From: Pseudomonadota bacterium
GTDB taxonomy: Bacteria > Pseudomonadota > Gammaproteobacteria > Burkholderiales > Gallionellaceae
Assembly: GCA_021847165.1 (NCBI GenBank)
Contig: JAJZUH010000027.1
Location: 2,543-16,585, forward strand
Length of the DNA: 14,043 nt
Direction: 5' to 3'
The notes under the pieces were generated by a model that had not been told where the DNA came from, ran no database searches, and worked only from the letters and a program-made list of their open reading frames with translations. Position numbers and translations under genes: made by a program. Positions 1 through 7,454 of this stretch are shown here, in pieces; the stretch's first letter is position 1; every line of letters begins with the position of its first letter.

Positions 1-404
1 TCCAGATTGTAGCGGCTCGCCTGGTCCCATGCCCCGATGGTGAAGATGACGATGGAAAAGACGTAGACGAAAAGGAACGATGGCAGGAATTCGGACAGCT
101 TGAATCTGAGGGCCTTGAGGCTGACCGTGAAGATCAGAGACCACATGACGAACTGCATGAAATACTGGTTGAGATGTCCGGTGAAGTTGGCCCAGGCTTC
201 ATCCGGGGTATGCCACTTCGCCGGACTGATGGCGATCCACTTGATGCTGCTGCCATTGATGAAGAAGAGATATGCGGCAATGATGATGCCCAACCCCAGA
301 TAGATGGCCCACCAGTCCTCTTTCAGGTACAGCTCGCGCCATCCCATGCTGCGCACCTTCCGAGGTTCGCCGTTTTCGTTCCAAGCATCCCGAGTCTTTT
401 CCAT
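1..404 (-). CDS. YeiH/UPF0324-family putative sulfate exporter (N-terminal part, runs off left edge)
   Basis: This is the first 134 codons of a polytopic inner-membrane protein; the rest lies beyond the left edge. The ATG at 404 follows a strong AAGGGGGG ribosome-binding site. Residues about 20-35 (MGWRELYLKEDWWAIYLGLG) match the opening of long-form members of the Cons_hypoth698/UPF0324 family, annotated as putative sulfate exporters. A cytoplasmic head of about 30 residues is followed by a hydrophobic helix near 33-50, a loop with WIAISPAKWHTPDEAW, and further helices near 80-95 and 105-125. Family proteins are thought to export sulfate or related anions, but few have been tested and the substrate is unproven here. 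The gene lies 152 bp downstream of the aldo/keto reductase on the same strand, so co-transcription is possible. Family assignment rests on the N-terminus alone. Confidence 0.72.
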   Translation of the reverse strand, partial: MEKTRDAWNENGEPRKVRSMGWRELYLKEDWWAIYLGLGIIIAAYLFFINGSSIKWIAISPAKWHTPDEAWANFTGHLNQYFMQFVMWSLIFTVSLKALRFKLSEFLPSFLFVYVFSIVIFTIGAWDQASRYNL

Positions 405-556
405 ATGCCCCCCTTGATTGGTTAAGATCTGTTGCCGGTTCTGAGTTGAGTCCCTCCATGCGCGAGATGCACCTGCGGGGACATTCTTCTTTCGCCTTCC
501 TCCTGACTGCCACTGCCCTGTTGCAAACGTACTCTGCCTTGTCGATGTTCCCGGCA

Positions 557-1591
557 CTAAGTGCGCGCCGGCTGAACCTCCCTGTATTTCCCCTGCAACT
601 CCATCATCCAGCCCGGGTATTCGGCCGGCAATCTGCTCACTCTATCCAGCTCAGCCAGCTCTTCCGGGGTCAGGCACACTTGCGTCGCCGCGATATTGTC
701 ATGCAGCTGTTCCACGGTCTTGGCTCCGATGATGACCGATGACACCACCGGTTGCGCCAGCAGCCAGGCCAGGGCGATCTGCGCAACGCTCACACCATGC
801 CTGGCCGAGATCGGACGCATGACGTCCACGCAGGCAAATGCGCGCTCCTTGTCGACGACGGGGAAATCGAATTCGTTGCGACGGCTCCCAGCCGGCCCCT
901 TGCCGTCACGGCCATATTTTCCGCTCAGCAATCCGCCCGCCAGCGGGCTCCACACCATCAGCCCCAGCTGCTGGTCGCCGATCAAGGGAATGACTTCCCG
1001 TTCGAGGTCGCGCCCGGCCAGTGTGTAGTAGGCCTGGACGCTGGCAAAGCGCTCCCAGCCCTTGCCATCCGAGATCGACAGAGCCTTCATGATCTGCCAT
1101 GCCGCCATGTTGCACAGGCCGATGTAGCGCACCTTGCCCGAGCGCACCATGTCGTTCAGTGTCGCCAGCGATTCCTCCAGCGGCGTCAGCGGGTCGAAAC
1201 CGTGCAATTGATACAGGTCGATGTGATCCAGCCGAAGGCGCTGCAGGCTGGCATCCAGTTCATTCATCAGGTGATAGCGCGATTGACCCCGGCCGTTGGG
1301 CAGATCGTTCATGATCCCGGTCGCCTTGGTGGCGATCACCAGCTCGCTGCGAGGCAAGCCCAGATCCTTGATGGCTTGACCGACGCGCGCTTCGGATTGC
1401 CCCAGGGAATAGACGTTGGCCGTATCGATGAAATTGATGCCCGCAGCATAGGCCTGCTTGACCAGCGCATTCACCGCCGCCTGGTCCAGGCCGCCCATGA
1501 CTTTCCAGAATCCGTCTCCGCCAAAAGTCATGGCACCCAGACACATTTCCGAGACATACAGGCCAGTACGACCCAGCAAGCGATATTTCAT
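557..1591 (-). CDS. Aldo/keto reductase
   Basis: A 344-residue NADPH-dependent aldo/keto reductase, the usual length for the family. It should be cytosolic and reduce a carbonyl substrate that cannot be named from sequence. The ATG at 1591 is chosen because an AGGGGG ribosome-binding site precedes it and translation opens with the typical MKYRLLGRTGLYVSEMCLG; an upstream in-frame ATG at 1663 would add 24 residues that do not look like the family. The catalytic tetrad is visible: Asp56 and Tyr61 in FIDTANVYSLGQSE, Lys89 in VIATK and His130 in LYQLHGFD. The C-terminal cofactor-binding region has VVSSVIIGAKTVEQLHDN. It resembles the YajO/general stress protein 69 type of AKR. A candidate promoter lies at 1663-1691. 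The downstream neighbour is the YeiH-like transporter, with no evident functional link. Confidence 0.93.
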   Translation of the reverse strand: MKYRLLGRTGLYVSEMCLGAMTFGGDGFWKVMGGLDQAAVNALVKQAYAAGINFIDTANVYSLGQSEARVGQAIKDLGLPRSELVIATKATGIMNDLPNGRGQSRYHLMNELDASLQRLRLDHIDLYQLHGFDPLTPLEESLATLNDMVRSGKVRYIGLCNMAAWQIMKALSISDGKGWERFASVQAYYTLAGRDLEREVIPLIGDQQLGLMVWSPLAGGLLSGKYGRDGKGPAGSRRNEFDFPVVDKERAFACVDVMRPISARHGVSVAQIALAWLLAQPVVSSVIIGAKTVEQLHDNIAATQVCLTPEELAELDRVSRLPAEYPGWMMELQGKYREVQPART

Positions 1592-1662
1592 GCCGCCCCC
1601 TTCCCGCTGTTTTCCCGATACTTGCGATTCCGGAGAACACTTCGAACCGCGCATGAGCGCCA

Positions 1663-1691
1663 AACTTACGCCTTGTTCCGCGCAGAGTCAA
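1663..1691 (-). promoter_or_regulatory. Candidate sigma-70 promoter for the aldo/keto reductase
   Basis: On the minus strand, TTGACT (1686-1691, five of six consensus bases) is followed after exactly 17 bp by TAAGTT (1663-1668, three of six). It lies about 70 bp before the AKR start codon. The -35 box is good and the -10 box is weak, so this is a candidate only. Confidence 0.38.
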
Positions 1692-1746
1692 AATGCGCAC
1701 CGGCGCTGCCCGGCTGTTCGCGTCGACGATCGGCCGATCCTGGGAA

Positions 1747-2232
1747 TCAGAAGCTCAACAGCGCGCTGACCGATACGGGATAGCTTATCCCGACCAGCCT
1801 GCCGTCGGCGGAGGCGGCATAAGTGATGCGATTCAGTTCGCTGCGGAACGCCAGGTGCCTGTTTAACTGGTACTGTCCGCCAAGACCGAAGATGACGCCA
1901 TTGCCGAACCCCGTCCTGATGGTGGATGCGCCATTGGCAAAGGTCGTGGTCGTCCTGCCGAAGCCGACGCGGAACATCAGGTTGAAATCATGCACCGGGG
2001 TGGCATTCTGGACCAGCGACACGCCTGCGAACCTGGCGGAAGCGTTACCATTGACGCCGCCCAGATTGATCGAGCTGATTTCCAGCACATCCACATTCGT
2101 CCCTGCCCCGACACTGTAATTTGCGCCACCGGTGCCGGCACCCGCGGCTGCATAGTACAGCGCCTGATCCGCGGCCATCGCGGCAAAGGGGTGGATTGCC
2201 AGCACGAATGCAACAGCATGCAATTTTTTCAT
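1747..2232 (-). CDS. Small outer-membrane beta-barrel protein (porin-like), function unknown
   Basis: A 161-residue exported protein. The ATG at 2232 follows AGGGAA and begins MKKLHAVAFVLAIHPFAAMA, a textbook Sec signal peptide with likely cleavage after AMA. The mature part of about 140 residues alternates short polar/hydrophobic stretches rich in Gly, Ala, Asn and Thr, typical of transmembrane beta strands. Examples are FNLMFRVGFGR, GVIFGLGGQYQL and HLAFRSELNRITYA. It ends in VSVSALLSF, a terminal Phe strand that fits the BAM-recognised beta signal. Size and pattern suggest an eight-stranded barrel of the OmpA-barrel/OmpX/OmpW type. No specific family is recognised and the role (adhesin, small pore or structural) is unknown. 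A longer reading from 2358 would bury the signal peptide and is rejected. A TATATT at 2276-2281 could be its -10 box, but no -35 is seen. Confidence 0.78.
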   Translation of the reverse strand: MKKLHAVAFVLAIHPFAAMAADQALYYAAAGAGTGGANYSVGAGTNVDVLEISSINLGGVNGNASARFAGVSLVQNATPVHDFNLMFRVGFGRTTTTFANGASTIRTGFGNGVIFGLGGQYQLNRHLAFRSELNRITYAASADGRLVGISYPVSVSALLSF

Positions 2233-2412
2233 TTGAGTTCCCTGGTTCAAGCCGATGCGATTCCTAGGTCTGGCAAATATATCATCTGGCACGCAGGCCG
2301 GGGGCTCGTGGTCGTCTGCCGACCATTGCGGTTGCGAGCCCTGTCCGATCAACGGCATCTTCGCCGCCGCATATTCCGCCGATTGCCGGATGGCAGATGA
2401 AACCCGCGCTTG

Positions 2413-3705
2413 TCAGGGTGCGCCGGGTCTGGCTGGCTCGTCGGCAACCTTGCCGGAAAGGAACTTCTGCGCCAGGGCCTGATATAGCGAGACCGGGCAA
2501 ACGATCCGCGATACCCCGAAAGCAATAAAGGAGGCCGCCATCAGCGGCAGCAACATATTGTGGTCGTCCGTCATTTCCATCACGATCACGAAAGCAGTGA
2601 TCGGGGTCTGCACCACGCCCGAAAAATACGCCACCATGCCCAGGATCACCACGGCCTGCATGGGCACATCCGGCATGACCGTGGCAAGTGACGCGCCAAA
2701 CCCCGACCCCACCGCCAGGGAAGGCGCGAAAATCCCGCCCGGGATTCCGCTCAGATAACTGACCAGTGTCGCCAGCATTTTGTAGAAGCCGAAACCCTCT
2801 GTTGCCCGGGTGCCCTCCAGTATCCCTCTGGCCTCGTCATAACCGGTTCCGTAGATCGTGCTGCCGGAAGCGATGCCAAGTATCGCCAGGAGCAGGCCGC
2901 ACAGCATCGCAAACACCACCGGCCTCTCTTGCATCATCATTCCGGCCCTGCCGGGCAAGCCGCGGCTGGACAGGATCAGCAAGCGGCTGAACGCGCCCCC
3001 CAGCAAGCCTCCAGCGAGTCCGCAGGCGACGACGGCGGCCCATTCGCCGTTCAATGCCAAAGTGACCGAGGTGTGACCGAAGTAGGCATAGTTGCCCAGC
3101 ATCGCCAGCGACACGATGCCCGCCAGGATCACTGCGATCAGTATCGTACCGCTGGTGCGCTGTTCGAATGCACGACTCAACTCTTCGATGGCGAACACGA
3201 TACCGGCCAGCGGCGTATTGAAGGCGGCCGCGATCCCTGCCGCACCGCCGGCCAGGATCAGCCCCTTGTCGAGTTCGTTGCGCGAGTAATGCCCAAACCG
3301 GCCGAGAACATGCATGATCGAGGCCCCGATCTGCACGGTCGGCCCTTCTCGGCCTACGGAAGCACCCGATAGCAGTCCCAGGATGGTGAGGAATATCTTG
3401 GCTACAGCTACCCGCAAGGAGAGCATGGCATCGCGCAAACCGGCAGACGGAGTTTCCAGTGCGGCGATAGTTTGCGGAATGCCGCTGCCTTGTGCGGCCG
3501 GGAAAAAACGCCGTGTCAGATAGACCACCGCCGCGAAACCTATCGGCGTGACAAACACCGGAAGCAGCGGGGAAATGAAAACGGCTTTGCGAAAGAGGGT
3601 CTGTGCCAGGTTGCTGGCAAGCGCAAACAGGATCGAGACCACACCGACCGCGCAGGCACCAATCCAGAAGACCAGATGGCTTTTCCAGTTCTTGAAGGAA
3701 TTCAA
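2413..3705 (-). CDS. CLC-family chloride channel / H+:Cl- antiporter
   Basis: A CLC voltage-gated-type chloride transporter of the inner membrane, about 430 residues, lacking the cytoplasmic CBS domains some members carry. All anion-pathway signatures are visible (numbered from the TTG): GSGIP at 73-77, GREGP at 118-122 with the gating glutamate Glu120, GGIFAP at 323-328, and Tyr408 in PVSLYQ. The pair Glu174-Glu175 in FAIEEL corresponds to the internal proton glutamate region of E. coli ClcA. This suggests coupled H+/Cl- exchange rather than a passive channel. Two starts are possible. TTG at 3705 has a good GGGGAG ribosome-binding site just upstream and is used here. GTG at 3723 adds six residues but has no visible ribosome-binding site. 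An in-frame TAG blocks anything longer. Such transporters can aid acid resistance or anion balance. Upstream is the Pal terminator, so the gene should have its own promoter, which I could not pin down. Confidence 0.93.
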   Translation of the reverse strand: MNSFKNWKSHLVFWIGACAVGVVSILFALASNLAQTLFRKAVFISPLLPVFVTPIGFAAVVYLTRRFFPAAQGSGIPQTIAALETPSAGLRDAMLSLRVAVAKIFLTILGLLSGASVGREGPTVQIGASIMHVLGRFGHYSRNELDKGLILAGGAAGIAAAFNTPLAGIVFAIEELSRAFEQRTSGTILIAVILAGIVSLAMLGNYAYFGHTSVTLALNGEWAAVVACGLAGGLLGGAFSRLLILSSRGLPGRAGMMMQERPVVFAMLCGLLLAILGIASGSTIYGTGYDEARGILEGTRATEGFGFYKMLATLVSYLSGIPGGIFAPSLAVGSGFGASLATVMPDVPMQAVVILGMVAYFSGVVQTPITAFVIVMEMTDDHNMLLPLMAASFIAFGVSRIVCPVSLYQALAQKFLSGKVADEPARPGAP

Positions 3706-3760
3706 ATCACTCCCCGGAAACACGGCAGGCTATCAGAAGACAGCGTCACCGCCCGCTTCC

Positions 3761-3787
3761 AAAAAAGAGAGGGGCTTGCGCCCCTCC
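3761..3787 (-). terminator. Rho-independent terminator of the Pal gene
   Basis: On the minus strand a perfect 7-bp stem GAGGGGC/GCCCCTC (arms 3780-3786 and 3769-3775) with a 4-base loop is followed, after a short AG-rich link, by TTTTTT (3761-3766). It begins 24 bp after the Pal stop codon, so Pal is probably the last gene of its transcript. Confidence 0.85.
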
Positions 3788-3809
3788 AACTCTGACACTG
3801 CTCTGCAAA

Positions 3810-4319
3810 TCACTGATTCAGACTGTGATTGAAATCCACCCGGCGGTTGTCTTTCCAGCAGCTTTCGTCATGACAGGCGGAACGCGGCTTGTCTTTGCCA
3901 TAGCTGACCAGCCTGATCTGTTCCTTCGGCACGCCCAGAAGCTGCAGTTGGCGGCTCACCGCGTCCGCGCGCCGACTTCCCAGCGCCAGGTTGTATTTGG
4001 CGCTGCCGCGCTCGTCGCAGTTGCCTTCCAGGGTTACGGTATCGCCCTTGTGGGCGCGCATGAATTCAGCCTGCTTCTTGATCGCCTCGCCGAATTCGGA
4101 TTTCACAGCCGCTTCCCTATAGTCGAAATAAACGCTGTCCTTCTTCAATTGCTGAAGCAGTTGTGCCTGCTCGGCCGCAGCCACTTGGGCACTGCCGGCA
4201 TCCGCTTGCGTCTGTTTTGCCGCATCCTGGGACGGCGACTTGGATGTATCGTTCTTGTTGCTGGATGCACAAGCCACCAATGACAAGGTAACCAACAGTG
4301 CGGCAATATAGCTCTTCAT
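3810..4319 (-). CDS. pal: Peptidoglycan-associated lipoprotein (Pal, OmpA-like)
   Basis: A 169-residue outer-membrane lipoprotein that tethers the outer membrane to peptidoglycan. The ATG at 4319 follows GAGGA. Residues 1-16 form a lipoprotein signal with lipobox SLVAC; Cys17 is the lipidated residue, and Ala follows it rather than the Asp that would retain it in the inner membrane. Residues 18-55 are a polar, Ala/Gln-rich linker. The OmpA-like domain spans about 60-165, with the Pal hallmark EGNCDERGSAKYN (98-110) and CWKDNRRVDF (154-163). Asp102 and Arg117 fall where OmpA-type domains grip diaminopimelate. Pal normally follows tolB in the tol-pal cluster. Here it lies alone between a V-ATPase operon and a CLC gene, so it may be a relocated Pal or a second Pal-like lipoprotein. 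It has its own terminator and a candidate promoter at 4389-4417. Confidence 0.93.
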   Translation of the reverse strand: MKSYIAALLVTLSLVACASSNKNDTSKSPSQDAAKQTQADAGSAQVAAAEQAQLLQQLKKDSVYFDYREAAVKSEFGEAIKKQAEFMRAHKGDTVTLEGNCDERGSAKYNLALGSRRADAVSRQLQLLGVPKEQIRLVSYGKDKPRSACHDESCWKDNRRVDFNHSLNQ

Positions 4320-4352
4320 AACATTCCTCGTTTCCAATTGAAATTCGTTCGC

Positions 4353-4390
4353 AAAAACATGCGCGCCATGCATCAACGCATGGCGCGCAT
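4353..4390 (-). terminator. 13-bp hairpin with T tail upstream of pal (terminator or leader attenuator)
   Basis: A perfect inverted repeat (4359-4371 with 4378-4390; arm ATGCGCGCCATGC, loop GTTGAT on the minus strand) is followed by TTTTT at 4353-4357. Shape and orientation fit a rho-independent terminator for the V-ATPase operon ending at 4508. It also lies inside the presumed pal leader, 33-71 bases before the pal start, so it could act as an attenuator. On the plus strand no T tract follows. Confidence 0.6.
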
Positions 4391-4417
4391 TCTACCGCAA
4401 ATACGTTTATTGCAATA
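4389..4417 (-). promoter_or_regulatory. pal: Candidate promoter for pal
   Basis: TAGAAT (4389-4394) is a five-of-six -10 box. Upstream there is either TTGCAA (4410-4415, 15-bp gap) or TATTGC (4412-4417, 17-bp gap). Neither gives both an ideal sequence and an ideal spacing. The region is AT-rich compared with its surroundings. The -10 box overlaps the first bases of the hairpin just downstream. Confidence 0.4.
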
Positions 4418-4507
4418 TATTTCAGACGAAACCATCGATCGCGCCAGACATGCATCGCACGGGCTTGATGCGCCGCAGGGGTGCTTGAGAAATCGGGGAG
4501 GGGAAAT

Positions 4508-6412
4508 CTAGCTTGCCCACTCGCGCTTGCCCCCCAGCGTGAGCGGCCGGAAGGCCCGCCCGTCGCCGCTGAAAAAGCGCGAGAAACCCTCGTAGTATTC
4601 CAGGCGCAGCGTCTGGATGGCGACGATGCCGCCCTCCAGCACCAATATGAAGATATTGCCCAGCACGACGCTGACCCAGTATCCCGTCGCATGCATCATG
4701 CTGCCGATGGTGAATATGGCGATGGTCAGCGCCACATGGTTGAGACTGAATGCCGCCAGCCGCAGGAAAGACAGCGTGTTGGAAACATAGCCCATCACAG
4801 TCTCGAAGCCCTCCATCAGGGCGATCAGTATCCGCTCCCAGGTCGCGGTACCGCTGCTGTGCCGCCACGAATGGGCAAAGATCATGGCCAGGGATGTGCA
4901 CACCAGCAGCAAAGTGCCGATCCCGGGCGCCCCTGCGGTGGCATAGCGATAACCCGCGAACACCAGCCCCAGATACAGCGCAAGTCCCGCCGCACCGTGG
5001 CTGTCGAGCAGCGCATCCTGCATGCGCCCCGCGACAATCCGGTTGCGGATGGTCAGTGCCGTGGCCAGAACGATGAATCCTATCCCCCAGCCCAGCGCCA
5101 CGCCCAGCATGCGCAGGGGATCGGAAAGCGGCGGCATCCACAAGGCCGGCAGCAACTGTTCGAAGCCGAATACGCTGCCATAAAGCAGTCCGAAAAAGGC
5201 AGAACTGATGCCCGCCGCGACCGCCAGCGCAGCATACTGCCCCAGGCGCCGGCGCAGCAAAGCACCCGCAAGAGCGATGGTCGCGCCTTGTCCCACATCA
5301 CCGAACATCATGCCGAACATCAGCACATAGGAAAGGGCGAACAGCACGGTCGGATCGATCTCGTCGTAGCGCGGCACACCGTAATTCAGCACCAGGCTGG
5401 CAAAAGGACGCAGCCAGCGGTGATGGCTGATCAGCGACGGAACCCGCATGCGCTCCTCCGGGAGCGGGTCGCGCGCGCGCAACACAAAGCGGTCGCCGAA
5501 GCGCTGCTCCAGCATGGCATGCAACTGGGCAGCTCGCCCTTTTGGTATCCAGCCGCTGACCATGACCAGATTACCGCGTCCGCGCATCAGGACTGCCAGT
5601 TCGGCAAACGGGGCGGCGCGCGCAAGCCGGTTCCCGGCATCGAGCAAGTGATCGCGCAACTGGCTCTGCGCAGCATCCGTACTGCGCTGCAGTTCGGTTT
5701 GCTGTTGTTCCAGGCGAGCGATGCGCTGGGTCAACTCCTGACGAACCTCTGCCGGGCGCCCGCGAAATTCGGAGGGAATGTCCGTCATGCGCCAGCCTGC
5801 GGCTTGCAGCACACGCTCGATTTCGGCTGAACGTCCCGTGGTGCCGGCGATGATCAGATGCACCTGTTCCGGGCCGGTGAAAAATTCGATGGCAACATAT
5901 CCGGCCATGCCGATCGCCTCAGTGAAACGCTGAGTGTTTGCACGCGGCAACGTACCGACACGGATGTCCAGCACCCGGCTGTTCTTCTGCAACAGGGTAA
6001 GATCGATATTGAGATCCATGAATTGTCCCAACGCCTTGAGCATCTGCGCAGTGCGACGATGATCGTCGCGCAACTTGCGCATCTGCTCCTGATCTTCGGA
6101 ACAGGTATCCCACTGCTTCCGCAACCATTCATCGAGTTCGGCAAGTTCCGCCAGGCTGACCGGCTGCATGGACGGAATCGACCCGCCGCCATCAGTCAGG
6201 CCGTAATGCAGAAGGATCTTGTCGAAACGGGAGCGGCATTCGGCGAAAATCTGCCGGTAGCTCTCGCCCGGAAGCTCAGGCAGATCGGCTGCCGACACCT
6301 CGCTGATCTCGGGGTCGAAGCAGGCGAGGTCGGCCAGCAGCAAGGCGGCTTCGGCGGCATGCTCCTTTAGCAGGCTGAGCTCGGTGCGCTGCATGGCGAC
6401 CGGTCTAAACAT
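4508..6412 (-). CDS. V/A-type ATPase membrane stator subunit I (a-subunit homologue)
   Basis: A 634-residue V/A-ATPase subunit I, the stator half of the membrane proton or sodium path. Residues 1-350 are a soluble arm with coiled-coil-prone stretches (about 90-130 and 220-260). From 355 on there are several membrane helices. Family signatures include DPTVLFALSYVLMFGMMFGD (353-372) followed by VGQG, EGFETVMGYVSNTLSFLRLA with Arg551 where the essential helix-7 arginine of yeast Vph1 lies, and EGGIVAIQTLRLEYYEGFSR (593-612) near the C-terminus. The start at 6412 has GGGGAG upstream and overlaps the subunit C stop by 8 bp (ATGTTTAG), typical of translational coupling; an ATG at 6454 would overlap more. 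It is the last gene of a G-C-I operon. The K-ring partner and the catalytic A/B subunits are absent from the window. Whether it moves H+ or Na+ cannot be read here. Confidence 0.93.
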   Translation of the reverse strand: MFRPVAMQRTELSLLKEHAAEAALLLADLACFDPEISEVSAADLPELPGESYRQIFAECRSRFDKILLHYGLTDGGGSIPSMQPVSLAELAELDEWLRKQWDTCSEDQEQMRKLRDDHRRTAQMLKALGQFMDLNIDLTLLQKNSRVLDIRVGTLPRANTQRFTEAIGMAGYVAIEFFTGPEQVHLIIAGTTGRSAEIERVLQAAGWRMTDIPSEFRGRPAEVRQELTQRIARLEQQQTELQRSTDAAQSQLRDHLLDAGNRLARAAPFAELAVLMRGRGNLVMVSGWIPKGRAAQLHAMLEQRFGDRFVLRARDPLPEERMRVPSLISHHRWLRPFASLVLNYGVPRYDEIDPTVLFALSYVLMFGMMFGDVGQGATIALAGALLRRRLGQYAALAVAAGISSAFFGLLYGSVFGFEQLLPALWMPPLSDPLRMLGVALGWGIGFIVLATALTIRNRIVAGRMQDALLDSHGAAGLALYLGLVFAGYRYATAGAPGIGTLLLVCTSLAMIFAHSWRHSSGTATWERILIALMEGFETVMGYVSNTLSFLRLAAFSLNHVALTIAIFTIGSMMHATGYWVSVVLGNIFILVLEGGIVAIQTLRLEYYEGFSRFFSGDGRAFRPLTLGGKREWAS

Positions 6413-7454
6413 GCCCGGACTCCCCGCCTGTGGCATGGGAATCGCGCAGCCCAAGTGCGGTCCGGATCATGCCTGCATCCATCTGCACATCGTGACCGCG
6501 AACGATGGCACGCAACCGCCGCAGATCGCGTTCGCGCAGCACGAGATAGGCCAACGCGCGTGCCACATTGAACACGCTGTGGTTGAGCGCATGGGCCGCC
6601 ACTCGCCAGGTTTCCTGTTCCAGCCGCAAGGTCACTTCGGTGGTGTTGCGCGCGCCTGCAAGCATGCTGGCATAAGGCTCTGCGAGATTGCCCAGGACAT
6701 CCTCGAAAGTCGGCTGCTGGGAAAGCTGCTGCAATTGCTGTGCGCTCAAGCGGTGGCTGGCGGGAATAAGCAGGTAATAGGCCTGCGATGGCGGCAGGCC
6801 GTAAGCGAAGCGGTAGCGCAGCAACCACACCAGGTTGACGCGGTCGATGATGCTCCCGATGATGGCGCGCAGAAACCCGCCGGATGTGTTGTCGATGCTT
6901 CCGCTGCGTCTGGACAGTCCGGCGAAATAGCGCCGATCAAGTGCCGCATCCAGGGCGAACAAGGCTTCGCCCTGCTCCAGCAAGTGACGCGCCTGGCGCG
7001 CAAGCTCGGCAAACGGTGTCTGTTCCAGATGACGCAGCAGTTCTGCGGCCGAGTCGCTTTGCAGCAGTTCGGCAAGCGGCAAACTGGTGAAACGCCCCAT
7101 GTCCAGCAATTGCTCTTCGATCGCCTGTTGAGGCTGTCCCGCCATCTTGCCGCGAATGATGACCTTGAGGTTGTTGAGTTCGAAACGATGGGCCCAGTAA
7201 CGCAACAATTCGCGCGCCTCCCCGGACAGGGGCCGGATCAGCACCGCGAGATCCTGCAGCAACAAGGTGACATTGTTCTGGTCCAGATCTCCGATGTAAT
7301 GCATGAGTCCTGCGGTGCGGCCGTGCCGATCGCTATCGCCGGCCGCTTCGTCCGCGGTACGATCGATCAGCGCATCGACTTGCCCGGGCTCCAGCAGCTT
7401 GCCGGCAAGAAGGTTGACGCGCGCGTTCAGGTAGGCATATTCGGCGGCGATCAT
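6405..7454 (-). CDS. V/A-type ATPase subunit C (AC39/d-type central socket)
   Basis: A 349-residue member of the vATP-synt_AC39 family (bacterial/archaeal subunit C, eukaryotic subunit d), the funnel-shaped protein joining the central shaft to the membrane ring. The length fits the family. Visible signatures are the N-terminal AEYAYLNARVNLLAGKLL, the mid-protein HRFELNNLKVIIRGKMAG (the usual "N-LK" helix), and the second-repeat VWLLRYRFAYGLPPSQAYYL followed by LIPASHRL. The protein is almost all helical with no membrane segment, as expected. Its ATG at 7454 overlaps the stop of the upstream G/H-like gene in an ATGA quartet. Its own stop overlaps the subunit I start, so the three products should be made together. 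A socket for a rotor shaft implies subunits D and F elsewhere in the genome if the enzyme is functional. Confidence 0.9.
   Translation of the reverse strand: MIAAEYAYLNARVNLLAGKLLEPGQVDALIDRTADEAAGDSDRHGRTAGLMHYIGDLDQNNVTLLLQDLAVLIRPLSGEARELLRYWAHRFELNNLKVIIRGKMAGQPQQAIEEQLLDMGRFTSLPLAELLQSDSAAELLRHLEQTPFAELARQARHLLEQGEALFALDAALDRRYFAGLSRRSGSIDNTSGGFLRAIIGSIIDRVNLVWLLRYRFAYGLPPSQAYYLLIPASHRLSAQQLQQLSQQPTFEDVLGNLAEPYASMLAGARNTTEVTLRLEQETWRVAAHALNHSVFNVARALAYLVLRERDLRRLRAIVRGHDVQMDAGMIRTALGLRDSHATGGESGHV

Noticed and set aside
422..484. 20-codon ORF between the aldo/keto reductase and the YeiH-like gene, preceded by AGGAGG
   Set aside because: The AGGAGG is 14 bases from the ATG, too far for normal initiation. 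The peptide has no notable pattern, and no copy or terminator supports it.
1728..1739. 12-bp palindrome GATCGGCCGATC between the outer-membrane barrel gene and the aldo/keto reductase
   Set aside because: It has no T tail and no repeat elsewhere in the window. Short GC palindromes are expected in DNA of this composition.
2460..2466. GGAACTT on the plus strand, identical to the sigma-E -35 heptamer
   Set aside because: It lies antisense inside the CLC coding sequence, has no TCTGA-like box at 15-17 bp and no gene follows it. It shows that the heptamer alone can occur by chance.
4481..5830. 449-codon plus-strand open frame opposite V-ATPase subunit I, and similar long frames opposite the aldo/keto reductase and subunit C genes
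   Set aside because: These are shadow frames of high-G+C genes with skewed His/Gln/Arg composition, no family signature and no start signals.
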